From Streptosporangium pseudovulgare (GTDB lineage Bacteria > Actinomycetota > Actinomycetes > Streptosporangiales > Streptosporangiaceae): a stretch of DNA of 64,000 nt. The DNA is taken from positions 62,001 to 126,000 of the forward strand of contig NZ_BMQJ01000006.1 in NCBI RefSeq assembly GCF_014648055.1. Direction: 5' to 3'. Made by a program: the position numbers and the translations under genes. The first letter of the stretch is position 1; every line of letters starts with the position of its first letter. The notes beneath the pieces were generated by a model. That model was not told where the DNA came from. It was given only the letters and a program-made list of their open reading frames with translations, and made no database searches. Positions 53,514 to 62,028 of this stretch are shown here, piece by piece.

Positions 53514-53698
53514 GCATTCAGGGTAGGCACCGCGGGCACCGCCCCGTCCTTCCGGGTGGGGGGACGGCGTGGTGCGGTACGTGGACACCGGCGCGAGCGC
53601 CGACGTGGGCCGACGTGGGGCCGACGTGGGCGCCGGCTTGGTGCCGTCAGACGGAGGCGTTAGGATCACCCGGGCCGGAGCCGTTTCCCGGATCGTTT

Positions 53699-53721
53699 GC
53701 GGAACAAGGTTCTGTTGCCGC
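53699..53721. promoter_or_regulatory. Imperfect palindrome before a TetR gene
   Basis: GCGGAACA and TGTTGCCGC are inverse complements but for one inserted base, separated by 6 bases, 3 bases before the ATG. A likely autoregulatory operator. Confidence 0.4.
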
Positions 53722-53724
53722 ACC

Positions 53725-54342
53725 ATGGAATCCGTGAAGACTGCCAAGAGCGGACGTGACGGCCGGTCCCGCATCATCGAGGGCGCCCTGCGGCGGTTCA
53801 GCCAGGATGGCGTGTCGGCCACCACTCTGGCCAGCCTCCGCGACGAGAGCGGCGTCAGCGTCGGAAGCTTCTACCACCACTTCGCCAGCAAGGAACACGT
53901 CTTCGGCGTGCTCTACGCCGACACCCTGCGCATGTACCAGGAGGCGTTCCTCGACGAGCTGCGGCGCCACGAGACCGCGCGGGAGGGCATCGAGGCCATC
54001 GTCGCAATGCACATGACCTGGTGCGGCGAGAACCGCGAGCGCGCCCACCTGCTGATCAGCGAGCGACCGCCCCGGCGCGACGAGCCCGGCGGCACCGAGG
54101 TGTCGGAGTCGCGGCGGGCGTTCTTCCGCCAGGTGTCCGACTGGTGGCGTCCGCACATGAAGGAGGGCCTGCTCCAGCCGGTCCACCCGACCATGTGCTA
54201 CGTGCTGTGGCTGGGCCCGGCCACCGAGATGTGCCGTCTGTGGTTCGCCGGCGCCCACCAGCCGACCCAGGACGAGATAACGGGCCTGTGCGAGGCCGCC
54301 TGGCAGAGCCTGCGCCAGCGGCCCTCCTCGGAGCCCGCGTAG
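53725..54342 (+). CDS. TetR family transcriptional regulator
   Basis: A 205-residue regulator. HTH: SRIIEGALRRFSQDGVSATTLASLRDESGVSVGSFYHHFASKEHVFGVLY. The ligand domain holds EGIEAIVAMHMTWCGENRERAHLLISERPP and YVLWLGPATEMCRLWFAGAHQP. ATG 53725 chosen because the HTH starts about 15 residues later and a palindrome precedes; the frame is open further upstream but Pro/Gly-rich. The target is unknown. Confidence 0.85.
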   Translation: MESVKTAKSGRDGRSRIIEGALRRFSQDGVSATTLASLRDESGVSVGSFYHHFASKEHVFGVLYADTLRMYQEAFLDELRRHETAREGIEAIVAMHMTWCGENRERAHLLISERPPRRDEPGGTEVSESRRAFFRQVSDWWRPHMKEGLLQPVHPTMCYVLWLGPATEMCRLWFAGAHQPTQDEITGLCEAAWQSLRQRPSSEPA

Positions 54343-54380
54343 AGGGGTCCCGGGGGCTCGCCCACCGTGCGGCGCGGCCA

Positions 54381-54710
54381 TCAGAGCCCACGCGGAGGTC
54401 CAGGGGCCTTCGCCGGCCGCCGTGCGCGGGCGGGGACCCGCCAGGTCGTCCCGTCCAGGGTGATGTCCAGCCGCGCGTCGTGCCGCCTGCGCCGCAGGCC
54501 GGGGACGGGCAGCCGGTCCTCGGCGTCGAACCCGCCGCGCCGGGCGTGGCCGTACACCAGCTCGCCGGTGAAGACCCGCAGCTCGTCCCGGTTGCCGCAC
54601 CGGGGGCAGGTCCAGGACACCAGGTCGGCGCGACGGTCGTAGTCGTGGCAGGCGGGGAAGTACTCGTCGGGCCGGAAAGGGGCGTCGCAGGCGAGGCAGG
54701 GGATCGGCAT
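54381..54710 (-). CDS. Zinc-ribbon protein of unknown function
   Basis: A 109-residue protein with two Cys pairs: CLACDAPF near the start and CPRCGNRDELRV at about residue 35, a zinc-ribbon-like set. The C-terminal half is basic (LRRRRHDARLDITLDGTTWRVPARARR). ATG after GGGAGGA. No family recognised; a nucleic-acid or metal role is possible. Confidence 0.6.
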   Translation of the reverse strand: MPIPCLACDAPFRPDEYFPACHDYDRRADLVSWTCPRCGNRDELRVFTGELVYGHARRGGFDAEDRLPVPGLRRRRHDARLDITLDGTTWRVPARARRPAKAPGPPRGL

Positions 54711-54895
54711 CCAAGTCCTCCCGGGGCCGCTGTGGTGGCCGGTCATGGCCGCTTACCGTGATCAACGGCTATCCCGGCCCGCTTGACCTGCGCTTTCAGG
54801 ATGCTTGACACCCTACGTAGTCGATGGTCACTCTCCGTGTCCGACGATGTCCCGGCCCGTACGGCCCGGCCGGGCCGCGGTGCGAGGATGGGCCG

Positions 54896-56338
54896 GTGAA
54901 CGATCTGTTTGACCGGCTCAGGGAGCTGCTGCTCGACGCCGGATACACCATCGACGGCGTCCGGGAGCGCCTCGGCGAGGTCGCCGCCACCGCGCTGTCC
55001 CGCGAGGAGACGGTGCCCGCGCTGCGCGCCACCCGCGACGGAGACCCGCTCGGCACGCTGATCCGGCTGTGGTGGCTCGGCGTGCCGGTGGACGCCCCGG
55101 CGGGCCTGCCGGTGGCCGAGCTGGCCGCCGCGGGCCTGGTGGCCTCGGACGGCGGCCGGGTGGTCTCCACGGTCCACCTCCAGCCCTGGGAGACCGGCGG
55201 CTACGTCGTGTCCGACCGCAAGGTCCGCCCCGGTGACCCGGCGCTGCGCCCGGACCACGTCGTCGGCGCGGGCGGCGCGTCGGCGAACCTGGCCCAGCTC
55301 GTGACCCGCCGCCCGGTGGAGCGCGCCCTCGACCTCGGCACCGGGTGCGGCGTCCAGGTGCTGCACCTGGACGGGCGGGCGCGGGAGATCGTCGCCACCG
55401 ACGTCAACCCGCGCGCCCTGGAGCTGGCCCGGATCAGCTGGGCACTGTCCGGGATCCGCGACGTGGACGCCCGCGAGGGATCGCTGTTCGAGCCGGTCGC
55501 CGGCGAGCGGTTCGACCTCGTCGTCTCCAACCCGCCGTTCGTGATCTCCCCGGCCGGCCGGTTCACCTACCGCGAGTCCGGCTTCGAGGCCGACGGCTTC
55601 TGCCGCGAGCTGGTACGGCAGGCCCCCCGTTTCCTCGCGCCCGGTGGCACCTGCCAGCTCCTGGCCAACTGGCTGCACGTCCGGGGCGAGGACTGGCGCG
55701 ACCGGGTGGGCGGCTGGCTGACCGGCACCGGATGCGACGGCTGGGTGGTCCAGCGCGACGTCCAGGACCCCGCCGAGTACGTGGAGCTGTGGCTGCGCGA
55801 CGCCGCCGAGCAGGGCACCGCCCGCTACCGCGAGCTGTACGACGGCTGGCTCGGATGGCTGGAGTCCATGGACGTCACCGGCATCGGGTTCGGCTGGATC
55901 ACCCTGCACGACTCGGGCACCCTCGACCCGGTCGTGCGGGTTGAGGAGCTCGGTCAGCGGGTCGAGCTGCCGGTGGGCGGCTACGTGGACGAGGTGCTCG
56001 CCTCGATCGCGGCGGCGCACCGGCTGTCCGGCGCGGAGCTGCCGGGCGTACGGCTCGCGCTGGCGGAGGGCGTGCTGGAAGAGCGGATCGGTCCGCCCGG
56101 CGCCGAGGACCCGTCCAGGATCACGCTCCGGCAGACCCGGGGGCTGCGCCGTACCGCGCGGGTGGGGACGGTGGAGGCGGCGCTCGCCGGGGTGTGCGAC
56201 GGCGATTATCCACTGGGCCCGCTGCTGGCCGCGATCGCCGAGCTCACCGGCGAGGACGCCGATGACCTGCTGGCCAAGGCCCCGGAGGCGATCCGGCCAC
56301 TGGTCGCCGAAGGGTTTTTCCACATATCCACAGGGTGA
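54896..56338 (+). CDS. Class I SAM-dependent methyltransferase (PrmC/HemK-like core)
   Basis: A 480-residue protein. The N-terminal about 120 residues form a helical domain (DLFDRLRELLLDAGYTIDGVRERLGEVA, a DUF7059-like start). The methyltransferase core has the SAM loop ALDLGTGCGVQVLHL, ATDVNPRALELA and the catalytic NPPF in LVVSNPPFVIS, as in N5-glutamine and N6-adenine type enzymes. A C-terminal extension of about 180 residues follows. GTG start after GAGGATGG. Substrate unknown. Confidence 0.85.
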   Translation: MNDLFDRLRELLLDAGYTIDGVRERLGEVAATALSREETVPALRATRDGDPLGTLIRLWWLGVPVDAPAGLPVAELAAAGLVASDGGRVVSTVHLQPWETGGYVVSDRKVRPGDPALRPDHVVGAGGASANLAQLVTRRPVERALDLGTGCGVQVLHLDGRAREIVATDVNPRALELARISWALSGIRDVDAREGSLFEPVAGERFDLVVSNPPFVISPAGRFTYRESGFEADGFCRELVRQAPRFLAPGGTCQLLANWLHVRGEDWRDRVGGWLTGTGCDGWVVQRDVQDPAEYVELWLRDAAEQGTARYRELYDGWLGWLESMDVTGIGFGWITLHDSGTLDPVVRVEELGQRVELPVGGYVDEVLASIAAAHRLSGAELPGVRLALAEGVLEERIGPPGAEDPSRITLRQTRGLRRTARVGTVEAALAGVCDGDYPLGPLLAAIAELTGEDADDLLAKAPEAIRPLVAEGFFHISTG

Positions 56339-56359
56339 CCGTCCACAGCCTGTGGATAT
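56324..56359. terminator. 10-bp palindromic hairpin at the methyltransferase stop
   Basis: ATATCCACAG (56324-56333) pairs exactly with CTGTGGATAT (56350-56359), spans the stop codon and is followed by TTTCC. An inner stem TCCACAG/CTGTGGA is an alternative fold. The arms resemble DnaA boxes, but the terminator reading is simpler. Confidence 0.5.
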
Positions 56360-56365
56360 TTTCCG

Positions 56366-56396
56366 GCGATCGGTTGTTGATCGGACGTTGACCCCC
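56366..56396 (+). promoter_or_regulatory. SARP-type direct repeats, copy A
   Basis: GATCGG at 56368 and 56379 and GACCCC at 56390: three units with an 11-bp period (GCGATCGGTT, GTTGATCGGAC, GTTGACCCCC). SARPs bind 7-bp direct repeats with 4-bp spacers, giving just this period. Matches copy B at 60176-60214 over about 28 bases. Confidence 0.6.
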
Positions 56397-56613
56397 GTGG
56401 GAGAGGCTCTGACCACGGACGCGGCACCCGGGGGGAAGGGACCGCGTCCGGTCCGGCCGGTCGCCGGCATGAGGCGGCCGGCCGCCGGGAGACGCGCCGG
56501 ACAACCGGGCCCCCTATGCGTCCCCGGCGGTCTCGCGACCGGCCGGACACCTGCCCTCGCTGTCCGACCGCCCGGTGCCAGGTCCCCGGGGCGGGAACCA
56601 AGACGGGAGCCCG

Positions 56614-56988
56614 ATGAACAACCACGCCTGGATGACACGTCTCGACGACGGCCTGTACGACGGGCTGGAGCCGGTGGCGGACCGCCCGGCGACTCCGGCG
56701 TCCCCGGCGGTCTCAGCGGACTGCACGGCGACTCCGGCCTCCCTGGCGGTCTCAGTGGACGGTTCCGCGATCTCGTCGGACGTCCCGGTGGTCCCGGCGG
56801 GCGGTCCCGCGGTCTCAGTGGGCGGCGGGGTCGCCGCCCGCGGCGGCCGCCCGGTCGAGCAGCGCCCGCAGGTCCGCGGCCTCGGGGGCGCCGAGCCGGG
56901 CGAAGACGTCGTGGGCGCGCCGGAGGCAGTCGTGGCTGCGGGCGGCGTCGCCGAGGCCGTCGAGGGCCCGCCCGAGCACCCACAGTGA
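56614..56988 (+). CDS. Doubtful small repeat-rich reading frame after SARP-type site
   Basis: ATG at 56614 with GGGAG just upstream opens MNNHAWMTRLDDGLYDGLEP followed by Ala/Ser/Pro-rich 36-bp repeats. Its last 58 codons run antisense into the SARP gene, so the end at least is unlikely to be a normal gene. It may be a truncated remnant of a target gene. The stretch 56397-56613 shows nothing else. Confidence 0.25.
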   Translation: MNNHAWMTRLDDGLYDGLEPVADRPATPASPAVSADCTATPASLAVSVDGSAISSDVPVVPAGGPAVSVGGGVAARGGRPVEQRPQVRGLGGAEPGEDVVGAPEAVVAAGGVAEAVEGPPEHPQ

Positions 56989-59900
56989 CAGCGCCTCGCC
57001 GTACGGGTGGCCGATCTCGCGGCTGACCGTCAGCGCCTGCTCGGCATGCCGGGTCGCGTCGGCGAACCGCCCGGCGGCGATCAGGGTCTCGGCGAGCCGG
57101 GAGCACACCCGCTGCTCCCACACCCGCTGCCGGCTCGCCCGGAAGAAGGCCAGGCACTCGGCGTGGTGGTGGACGGCCTCGTTCAGCCGCCCGACGCGCG
57201 ACAGCACCATCCCCAGGTGGTAGCGGGCCCGCGCGGTGCCGGGGCCGGAACCGATCTCGGTGAAGAGGGCCAGGCCCTGCTCGGCGGCGGCGATCGCCTC
57301 CTCGGCCTGGCCGAGGAACAGGTGGTCACGGGCGGAGTAGCTCAGTGTCAGGGCCTCGCCGCCGCGCGCGCCCGCCTCCCGGAACGCCGTCCGCGCCGCC
57401 TCGAACCAGGACAGCGCCTCGGCGTGGCGGCGGCGCCGGCCGGTCACCACGGCCAGCGCGTTCATCGTCTCGCCGGTGACGACCCCGTCGCCCGCGCCGG
57501 CCAGGTCCAAGGAGGTGCGGAACTCCTCCTCGGCCTCGGCGAGCCGGTTGGCGTTGAACAGCACCCGGCCGAGCACGTAGTGGCAGCGCATCCGGCAGGA
57601 GGCGTCCCCGAGGCGCCGGGCGGCGGCCAGCGTCTCCCTCGCCCGCTGCTCGAACTCGCGGACGTGGCTGCCCGACTCCAGCAGCGGTTCCATGGCCAGC
57701 AGCAGGTCCGCGCCGGGCAGCAGCCCTCCGGCGTCCCGCGCGCCGGACGCCTGGGCGATCGCCGCGAACAGCGACTCCGCCTCGGCCGACAGCCAGGCCA
57801 CGGCCTCGTCGGCGGAGGCGAACGCGTGACCGGGCGCGGTCACCGCGATCCGGTCGGCGACCGTGCTGCCGTCGTAGGCGAGGCGGTGCGCCGACCGCGC
57901 GGAGGCCAGGTAGAAGTCGAGCAGCCGGCGCAGCGCGGCCGCCCCGGTGTCGGCGGTCGCCGGCCCGGCCGTCCCGGGACCGCCGGCCTCCGCTTCACCC
58001 CCGGCCCCCGCGACGCCGCCCGCCCCGGCCCCCGCCCCCGCCTCGGCCCGTTCCGCGATCCGGCGGGCGAAGAGCCTGAGCAGGTCGTGGAAGCGGTAGC
58101 GGCCGGGCGCGGGGGCCTCCAGCAGGCTGGTGTCAACCAGGGACTCCAGGACCTCCTCGGCGCCGCCCTGCCCCGAACCGAGGAGGGCGGCCGCCGCCCC
58201 GACCGAGATGTCGGGTCCGCCGGGCAGGGAGAGCAGCCGGAAGGCGCGGGCCTGCTCCGGGCCGAGCTGGCCGTACCCGAGGGCGAAGGTGGCCTCGACC
58301 GCGAGGTTGCCCACCCGCATCTCGTCGAGGCGGCGGCGCTCGTCGGCCAGCCGGGGCACCAGCGAGGCGACCGTCCAGGACGGGCGGGCCGCCAGGCGGG
58401 CCGCCACGATCCGCACCGCGAGCGGCAGGAACCCGCAGGCGGCGACGACGTCCATGGCCGCGGCGCGCTCGGCCGCCACCCGGTCGGCGCCCGCGACCGT
58501 GCCGAACAGGGTCAGTGCCTCGTCGGGCTCCATGACGTCGAGGTCGAACAGCCGGGCCGCCGCCAGGTCGGCCAGCTTGCCGCGGCTGGTCACGATCGCC
58601 GCGCAGCCGGGCGTGCCGGGCAGCAGGTGGGCGACCTGCTCGGCGTCCCGGGCGTTGTCCAGCAGCACCAGCATCCGGCGTTCGGCCAGCAGCGAGCGGA
58701 ACAGCGCCGACCGCTCGGCCAGGCCGTCCGGGATGACGTCGGGCGGCAGGCCCAGCCCGCGCAGGAACGCCGCCAGCGCCGACTCGGGCGCGACCGGGTC
58801 CTCGCCGTAGCCGCGCAGGTCGGCGTAGAGCTGGCCGTCGGGGAACAGCTCCTGCAGGGCGTGCGCGACGTGTACGGCGAGCGTCGTCTTGCCGACGCCG
58901 CCGATGCCGGAGATGGCGGCCACCGGGACGCCGTCGGCGCCGTCCCCGGCGGACAGCAGGGCGCGCAGCCGGGAGATGATCCGGTGGCGGCCGGTGAAGT
59001 CGTTCACGGCCGCGGGGAGCTGTGCGGGCCGCGGCAGCTCCGGGGGGCTCGCCGGGCCCGGCGGGTGCGGCGGCGCGGACGGGTGCGGCGTGGCGGCCTC
59101 CGGCGCGTCCCGGCCCGGTCCCCCGGCGGGCGCGGAACCCGCCGCCCCGGCGGGCGAGGCGGACGAGACGGACGAGACGGACACAGCGGGTACGGCGGAC
59201 ACGGTGGGTGTGGTGGGCGCCGCGGAGCCCGCCGGGTCCCCGGCGACCGGCGGGGCCGGAGCCGGGGCCGGAGCCGGGACGGGAACGGCCGGCGGGCGCG
59301 GGACGAGGCTCGGGTCGCCGCTGAGGACGCGCCGGTGCAGCGCGGTCAGCTCGGGTCCGGGTTCGATGCCGAGCTCGTCGACCAGCACGGTCCGGGTGTC
59401 GGCGAAGACGGCGAGCGCGTCCCCCTGCCGCCCGCACCGGTAGTAGGCCAGCATCAGCTGGGCGCGCAGCCGCTCGCGGAGCGGATGCTCGGCGGTCAGC
59501 GCGATCAGCTCGGAGACGACGTCGGCGTGCCTGCCCACCTCCAGGTCGAGGTCCATCAGGGTCTCCAGCACGCTCATCCGGCGCTCGGCGAGCCGGTCGC
59601 GCTGGTGCTCGGCGTAGGGGCCGACGGCCCCGGCCAGCGGCTCGCCGGTGTACAGCGCCAGGCTCGTCCGCAGGTGCCCGGTGGCCGCGGTGAGGTCGCC
59701 GGCGCCCCGGGCCGCCTCGGCCTGCCGTACCCCGTGCTCGAAACAGGCCAGGTCGAGGGCGTCGTCGGCCAGGCGCAGCGCGTAGCCCCGGCCCACTGAG
59801 GTGAGCAGCTCCGGACGGGTGCGGGGCGACCTGCCCGGCTCCAGCACCGACCGCAGCCGGGAGACGTAGGTGCGCAGCGCCCCCAGCGCGCGGGGCGGGG

Positions 59901-60087
59901 CCTCCTCGCCCCAGACCCCGTCGATCATCTCGGTCGGGGTCACCGCCCGGTTCCCGCGCAGCAGCAGCATCGCGAGGATGGAACGTTGCAGGGGCGTGCC
60001 GAGATCCAGCTCCCCGCCGTCACGCCAGGCTTGGACGGGGCCGAGTACGGCGAAGCGCAACCCGCCCGCCCTGCCCTGATCAGCCAT
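56815..60087 (-). CDS. AfsR/SARP-type regulator (BTAD, NB-ARC, TPR)
   Basis: A 1090-residue regulator. Residues 10-100: OmpR-like winged helix (LRFAVLGPVQAWRDGGELDLGTPLQRSILAMLLLRGN, LGALRTYVSRLRSVLEP). Residues 100-250: BTAD (LACFEHGVRQAEAARGAGDL..., DELGIEPGPELTALHRRVL). A Pro/Ala/Ser linker (about 255-360) follows, then an NTPase with Walker A GIGGVGKTTLA, RLMLVLLDNA-type Walker B (RRMLVLLDNARDAEQV) and GCAAIVTSRGKLADL, then TPR-like repeats to the end. Such proteins activate secondary-metabolite or development genes. 11-bp direct repeats lie on both sides of the gene. No biosynthetic genes are next to it. Confidence 0.93.
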   Translation of the reverse strand: MADQGRAGGLRFAVLGPVQAWRDGGELDLGTPLQRSILAMLLLRGNRAVTPTEMIDGVWGEEAPPRALGALRTYVSRLRSVLEPGRSPRTRPELLTSVGRGYALRLADDALDLACFEHGVRQAEAARGAGDLTAATGHLRTSLALYTGEPLAGAVGPYAEHQRDRLAERRMSVLETLMDLDLEVGRHADVVSELIALTAEHPLRERLRAQLMLAYYRCGRQGDALAVFADTRTVLVDELGIEPGPELTALHRRVLSGDPSLVPRPPAVPVPAPAPAPAPPVAGDPAGSAAPTTPTVSAVPAVSVSSVSSASPAGAAGSAPAGGPGRDAPEAATPHPSAPPHPPGPASPPELPRPAQLPAAVNDFTGRHRIISRLRALLSAGDGADGVPVAAISGIGGVGKTTLAVHVAHALQELFPDGQLYADLRGYGEDPVAPESALAAFLRGLGLPPDVIPDGLAERSALFRSLLAERRMLVLLDNARDAEQVAHLLPGTPGCAAIVTSRGKLADLAAARLFDLDVMEPDEALTLFGTVAGADRVAAERAAAMDVVAACGFLPLAVRIVAARLAARPSWTVASLVPRLADERRRLDEMRVGNLAVEATFALGYGQLGPEQARAFRLLSLPGGPDISVGAAAALLGSGQGGAEEVLESLVDTSLLEAPAPGRYRFHDLLRLFARRIAERAEAGAGAGAGGVAGAGGEAEAGGPGTAGPATADTGAAALRRLLDFYLASARSAHRLAYDGSTVADRIAVTAPGHAFASADEAVAWLSAEAESLFAAIAQASGARDAGGLLPGADLLLAMEPLLESGSHVREFEQRARETLAAARRLGDASCRMRCHYVLGRVLFNANRLAEAEEEFRTSLDLAGAGDGVVTGETMNALAVVTGRRRRHAEALSWFEAARTAFREAGARGGEALTLSYSARDHLFLGQAEEAIAAAEQGLALFTEIGSGPGTARARYHLGMVLSRVGRLNEAVHHHAECLAFFRASRQRVWEQRVCSRLAETLIAAGRFADATRHAEQALTVSREIGHPYGEALSLWVLGRALDGLGDAARSHDCLRRAHDVFARLGAPEAADLRALLDRAAAAGGDPAAH

Positions 60088-60170
60088 TCCGTGGATCTCC
60101 GCCCTAATGGGAAGTTTTATTCGCAAATAATAGATCCTTTATCCGCGATCCACAGGAGAGCGGCGGTTAC
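60088..60170 (-). promoter_or_regulatory. Probable SARP gene promoter region
   Basis: AT-rich island upstream of the SARP start. On the minus strand TATTAT (60127-60132) makes a good -10 about 40 bases before the ATG; ribosome site GGAGAT follows. The rest of the 60088-60394 gap holds SARP-type repeats. Confidence 0.4.
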
Positions 60171-60175
60171 CCCTC

Positions 60176-60214
60176 GATCACCGTTGATCGGGTATTGATC
60201 GGCTGTTGAGCCCC
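60176..60214 (+). promoter_or_regulatory. SARP-type direct repeats, copy B
   Basis: GATCACC at 60176, GATCGG at 60186 and 60197, GAGCCC at 60208: periods 10, 11 and 11. Units GTTGATCGGGT, ATTGATCGGCT, GTTGAGCCCC. Placed between the SARP gene and the secreted-protein gene, reading toward the latter. Confidence 0.65.
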
Positions 60215-60394
60215 GATGCCGATGATTCCCTATGTCGGGCATGGCGCCATACGGGGGCTGTCATGCCCGACATGTCAGTCAATTGCAGGTATGGAGAAAG
60301 ATGCGGTAAGCGGGGTGCAGGCGGTCCGGCCTATCAATGAGCCATGGCTCCCCGAACGGAGACGGGAGCCGCCTCACCCCCTGGGAGAACCGCA

Positions 60395-60919
60395 ATGCGC
60401 ACCACCGCCCGCACCCTCCTCGGCCTCGCAGCCGCCACCGCCGTCCTCGCGGTCACCCCGGCGCTGGCCTCCCCCGCTTCGGCCGCCACGCTCGCCGCCG
60501 GCGCCGCCGGCACCGCCGCGGCGTCCACGACGGCCACGACGACCGCGAGCCACGACTACGACGACAGCTGGGGCCCCTACTACTCGAAGTACTTCGGTCA
60601 CTCCCGCGCCATGGCCGCCAGGGGCCGGGTGTGGACCGACGACTCCGACCGGGTCCACGTCGGGGGCAGGCTCTACGACAGGTACTCGCCGAGCTGGCTC
60701 TGCGGCTACGTCCAGGTCAAGTTCGAGAACACCGACGGTGACGAGTCGACCTACTGGGCCAAGAAGTGCGGCTCCAGCGGCTACCGCTCCTTCCACTTCG
60801 CCTCCGACGACGTCGACAGCGCCCAGGTCCGGGTCTGCTACTGGCACCAGGGCGAGGGCCGGACGAAGATGTGCGGCAGGTGGAACTACGTCTACGAGGC
60901 CGACGGCGACGACGAGTGA
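60395..60919 (+). CDS. Small secreted protein with four cysteines, likely SARP target
   Basis: A 174-residue exported protein. Signal peptide: TARTLLGLAAATAVLAVTPALASPASA. The mature part has a Thr/Ala-rich start and a compact acidic/aromatic domain: DDSWGPYYSKYFGHSRAMAARGRVW, SWLCGYVQVKFENTDGDESTYWAKKCGSSGYRSFHF, AQVRVCYWHQGEGRTKMCGRWNYVYE. Four Cys suggest two disulfides. ATG after GGGAGA. The upstream region bears 11-bp direct repeats, so the SARP probably activates it. Family not recognised. Confidence 0.75.
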   Translation: MRTTARTLLGLAAATAVLAVTPALASPASAATLAAGAAGTAAASTTATTTASHDYDDSWGPYYSKYFGHSRAMAARGRVWTDDSDRVHVGGRLYDRYSPSWLCGYVQVKFENTDGDESTYWAKKCGSSGYRSFHFASDDVDSAQVRVCYWHQGEGRTKMCGRWNYVYEADGDDE

Positions 60920-60947
60920 CGCCGGGTCCGGCTTCCGGACGAACGTC

Positions 60948-60974
60948 AGGCCCGCCCGGTCCCCGGGCGGGCCT
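60948..60974 (+). terminator. Terminator after the secreted-protein gene
   Basis: AGGCCCGCCCGG pairs exactly with CCGGGCGGGCCT (12 bp) around TCC, followed by TCCGTT. Lies between convergent genes. Confidence 0.8.
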
Positions 60975-61037
60975 TCCGTTCCAAGAGATCGTCGAAGTGA
61001 CGGATGACGGGGAGGGTCCTCCCTCTCCGTTGTTCGG

Positions 61038-61682
61038 CTAGGCGGCCTCGACCAGGCCGAGCCGGGCGTGCAGCCGTTCTCGCACGAGCGGCCACTCGGA
61101 GCTGAGGATCGAGTAGTACGCGGTATCTCGGACCGTGTCGTCGGCGCCTCGGGATTCCGCCCGCCGCACACCGTCGAGGTGTGCGCCGAGGGCCTCGATG
61201 GCGGCCCGGGAGCGTACGTTGCGCACGTCGGCTTTGAGGGTGACGCGGTGGACCTGCCACGTCTCGAAGGCGAGGGAGAGCATCAGGTACTTGCTCTCCC
61301 GGTTGACACCGGTGCCCTGGGCCGACGCCGCCAGCCAGGTGTAACCGATGTCCGCCACGGACGGGACCTCGCCCACCGCTCCACGGGCGCCCGGTGGCCA
61401 GGGCATGGGGCCCTGCCAGTACTCCAGGTTCATGAGACGGGTGGCACCGACCACGCGGTCGGTGTGCAGCCACCGGACGGCGAAGGGCATCGTGCGGCCC
61501 TCCGCCTGCTCAGCCAGGGCGGCCTCCACGTAGGAGACCACCTCGCCCCGACCATGGGGCACACGAGTGAAGCCGTAGGTGGAGCGGTCTTCACTCGCCG
61601 CGGCGACGAGGTCGTCGACGACCGCGAGGCTGAGCGGCTCCAGGCGCACGAGGCGCCCGGACAGGGTGACAAAAGCGGGCAT
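61038..61682 (-). CDS. GNAT family N-acetyltransferase (RimJ/RimL type)
   Basis: A 214-residue acetyl-CoA-dependent transferase: LSGRLVRLEPLSLAVVDDLVAAASE, FAVRWLHTDRVVGATRLMNLEYW, IGYTWLAASAQGTGVNRESKYLML with the CoA-binding pattern (Q-G-T-G), and HRVTLKADVRNVRSRAAIEALGAHLDGV. This is the RimJ/RimL group that acetylates protein N-termini or small amines. ATG 61682 has a weak ribosome site; GTG 61688 is possible. Confidence 0.85.
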   Translation of the reverse strand: MPAFVTLSGRLVRLEPLSLAVVDDLVAAASEDRSTYGFTRVPHGRGEVVSYVEAALAEQAEGRTMPFAVRWLHTDRVVGATRLMNLEYWQGPMPWPPGARGAVGEVPSVADIGYTWLAASAQGTGVNRESKYLMLSLAFETWQVHRVTLKADVRNVRSRAAIEALGAHLDGVRRAESRGADDTVRDTAYYSILSSEWPLVRERLHARLGLVEAA

Positions 61683-62028
61683 GAGCACATGATGAGGGCT
61701 GCCGACGTGGGCTTTTGCCAAATGATGCGGGGCGTTTCGGTGGCCGCTGGGTGAATCGCCCTCTCTGCCCCGTTTTCGACGGTGAAACCGCAGGTCAGAG
61801 GCGTGAAGGCCGCCCCGGGGACGGCCGGCCCGCGGGTAAATTTTCCGTCAAGCGCTCACATCGCGGACCACCGCGCCGCCGGAGCGGTGGCTTCACCGCT
61901 TCCGGACGTCTTCGGAGCGGTCGCTCCACCCCCTCCGGACGTCTTCGGAGCGGCCCGTCCGCCCTCCCCGGAGGCTTTTCCGAGCGGCCGCTCCACCCCG
62001 CCGGGCACCGCCGCGGGCACCGCCGCGG
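61683..62028. other. Gap with 33-bp tandem repeats
   Basis: No gene supported. Units of 33 bp at 61881-61913 and 61914-61946 (GGAGCGGTNGCT...TCCGGACGTCTTC), a degenerate third at 61947-61981 and a partial fourth to about 62002. They precede the end of the aminotransferase gene. Confidence 0.7.

Noticed and set aside
56324-56359. DnaA-box cluster / second replication control site
   Set aside because: ATATCCACA-like boxes are arms of a perfect hairpin at a stop codon followed by T residues; termination explains it better, and none match the consensus exactly.
57007-59799. A 930-codon plus-strand frame
   Set aside because: Antisense to the SARP gene; Arg/Gly/Gln-rich composition of a shadow frame.
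56815-60919. Secondary-metabolite gene cluster around the SARP
   Set aside because: No PKS, NRPS, terpene, RiPP or tailoring genes were seen on either side within the window.
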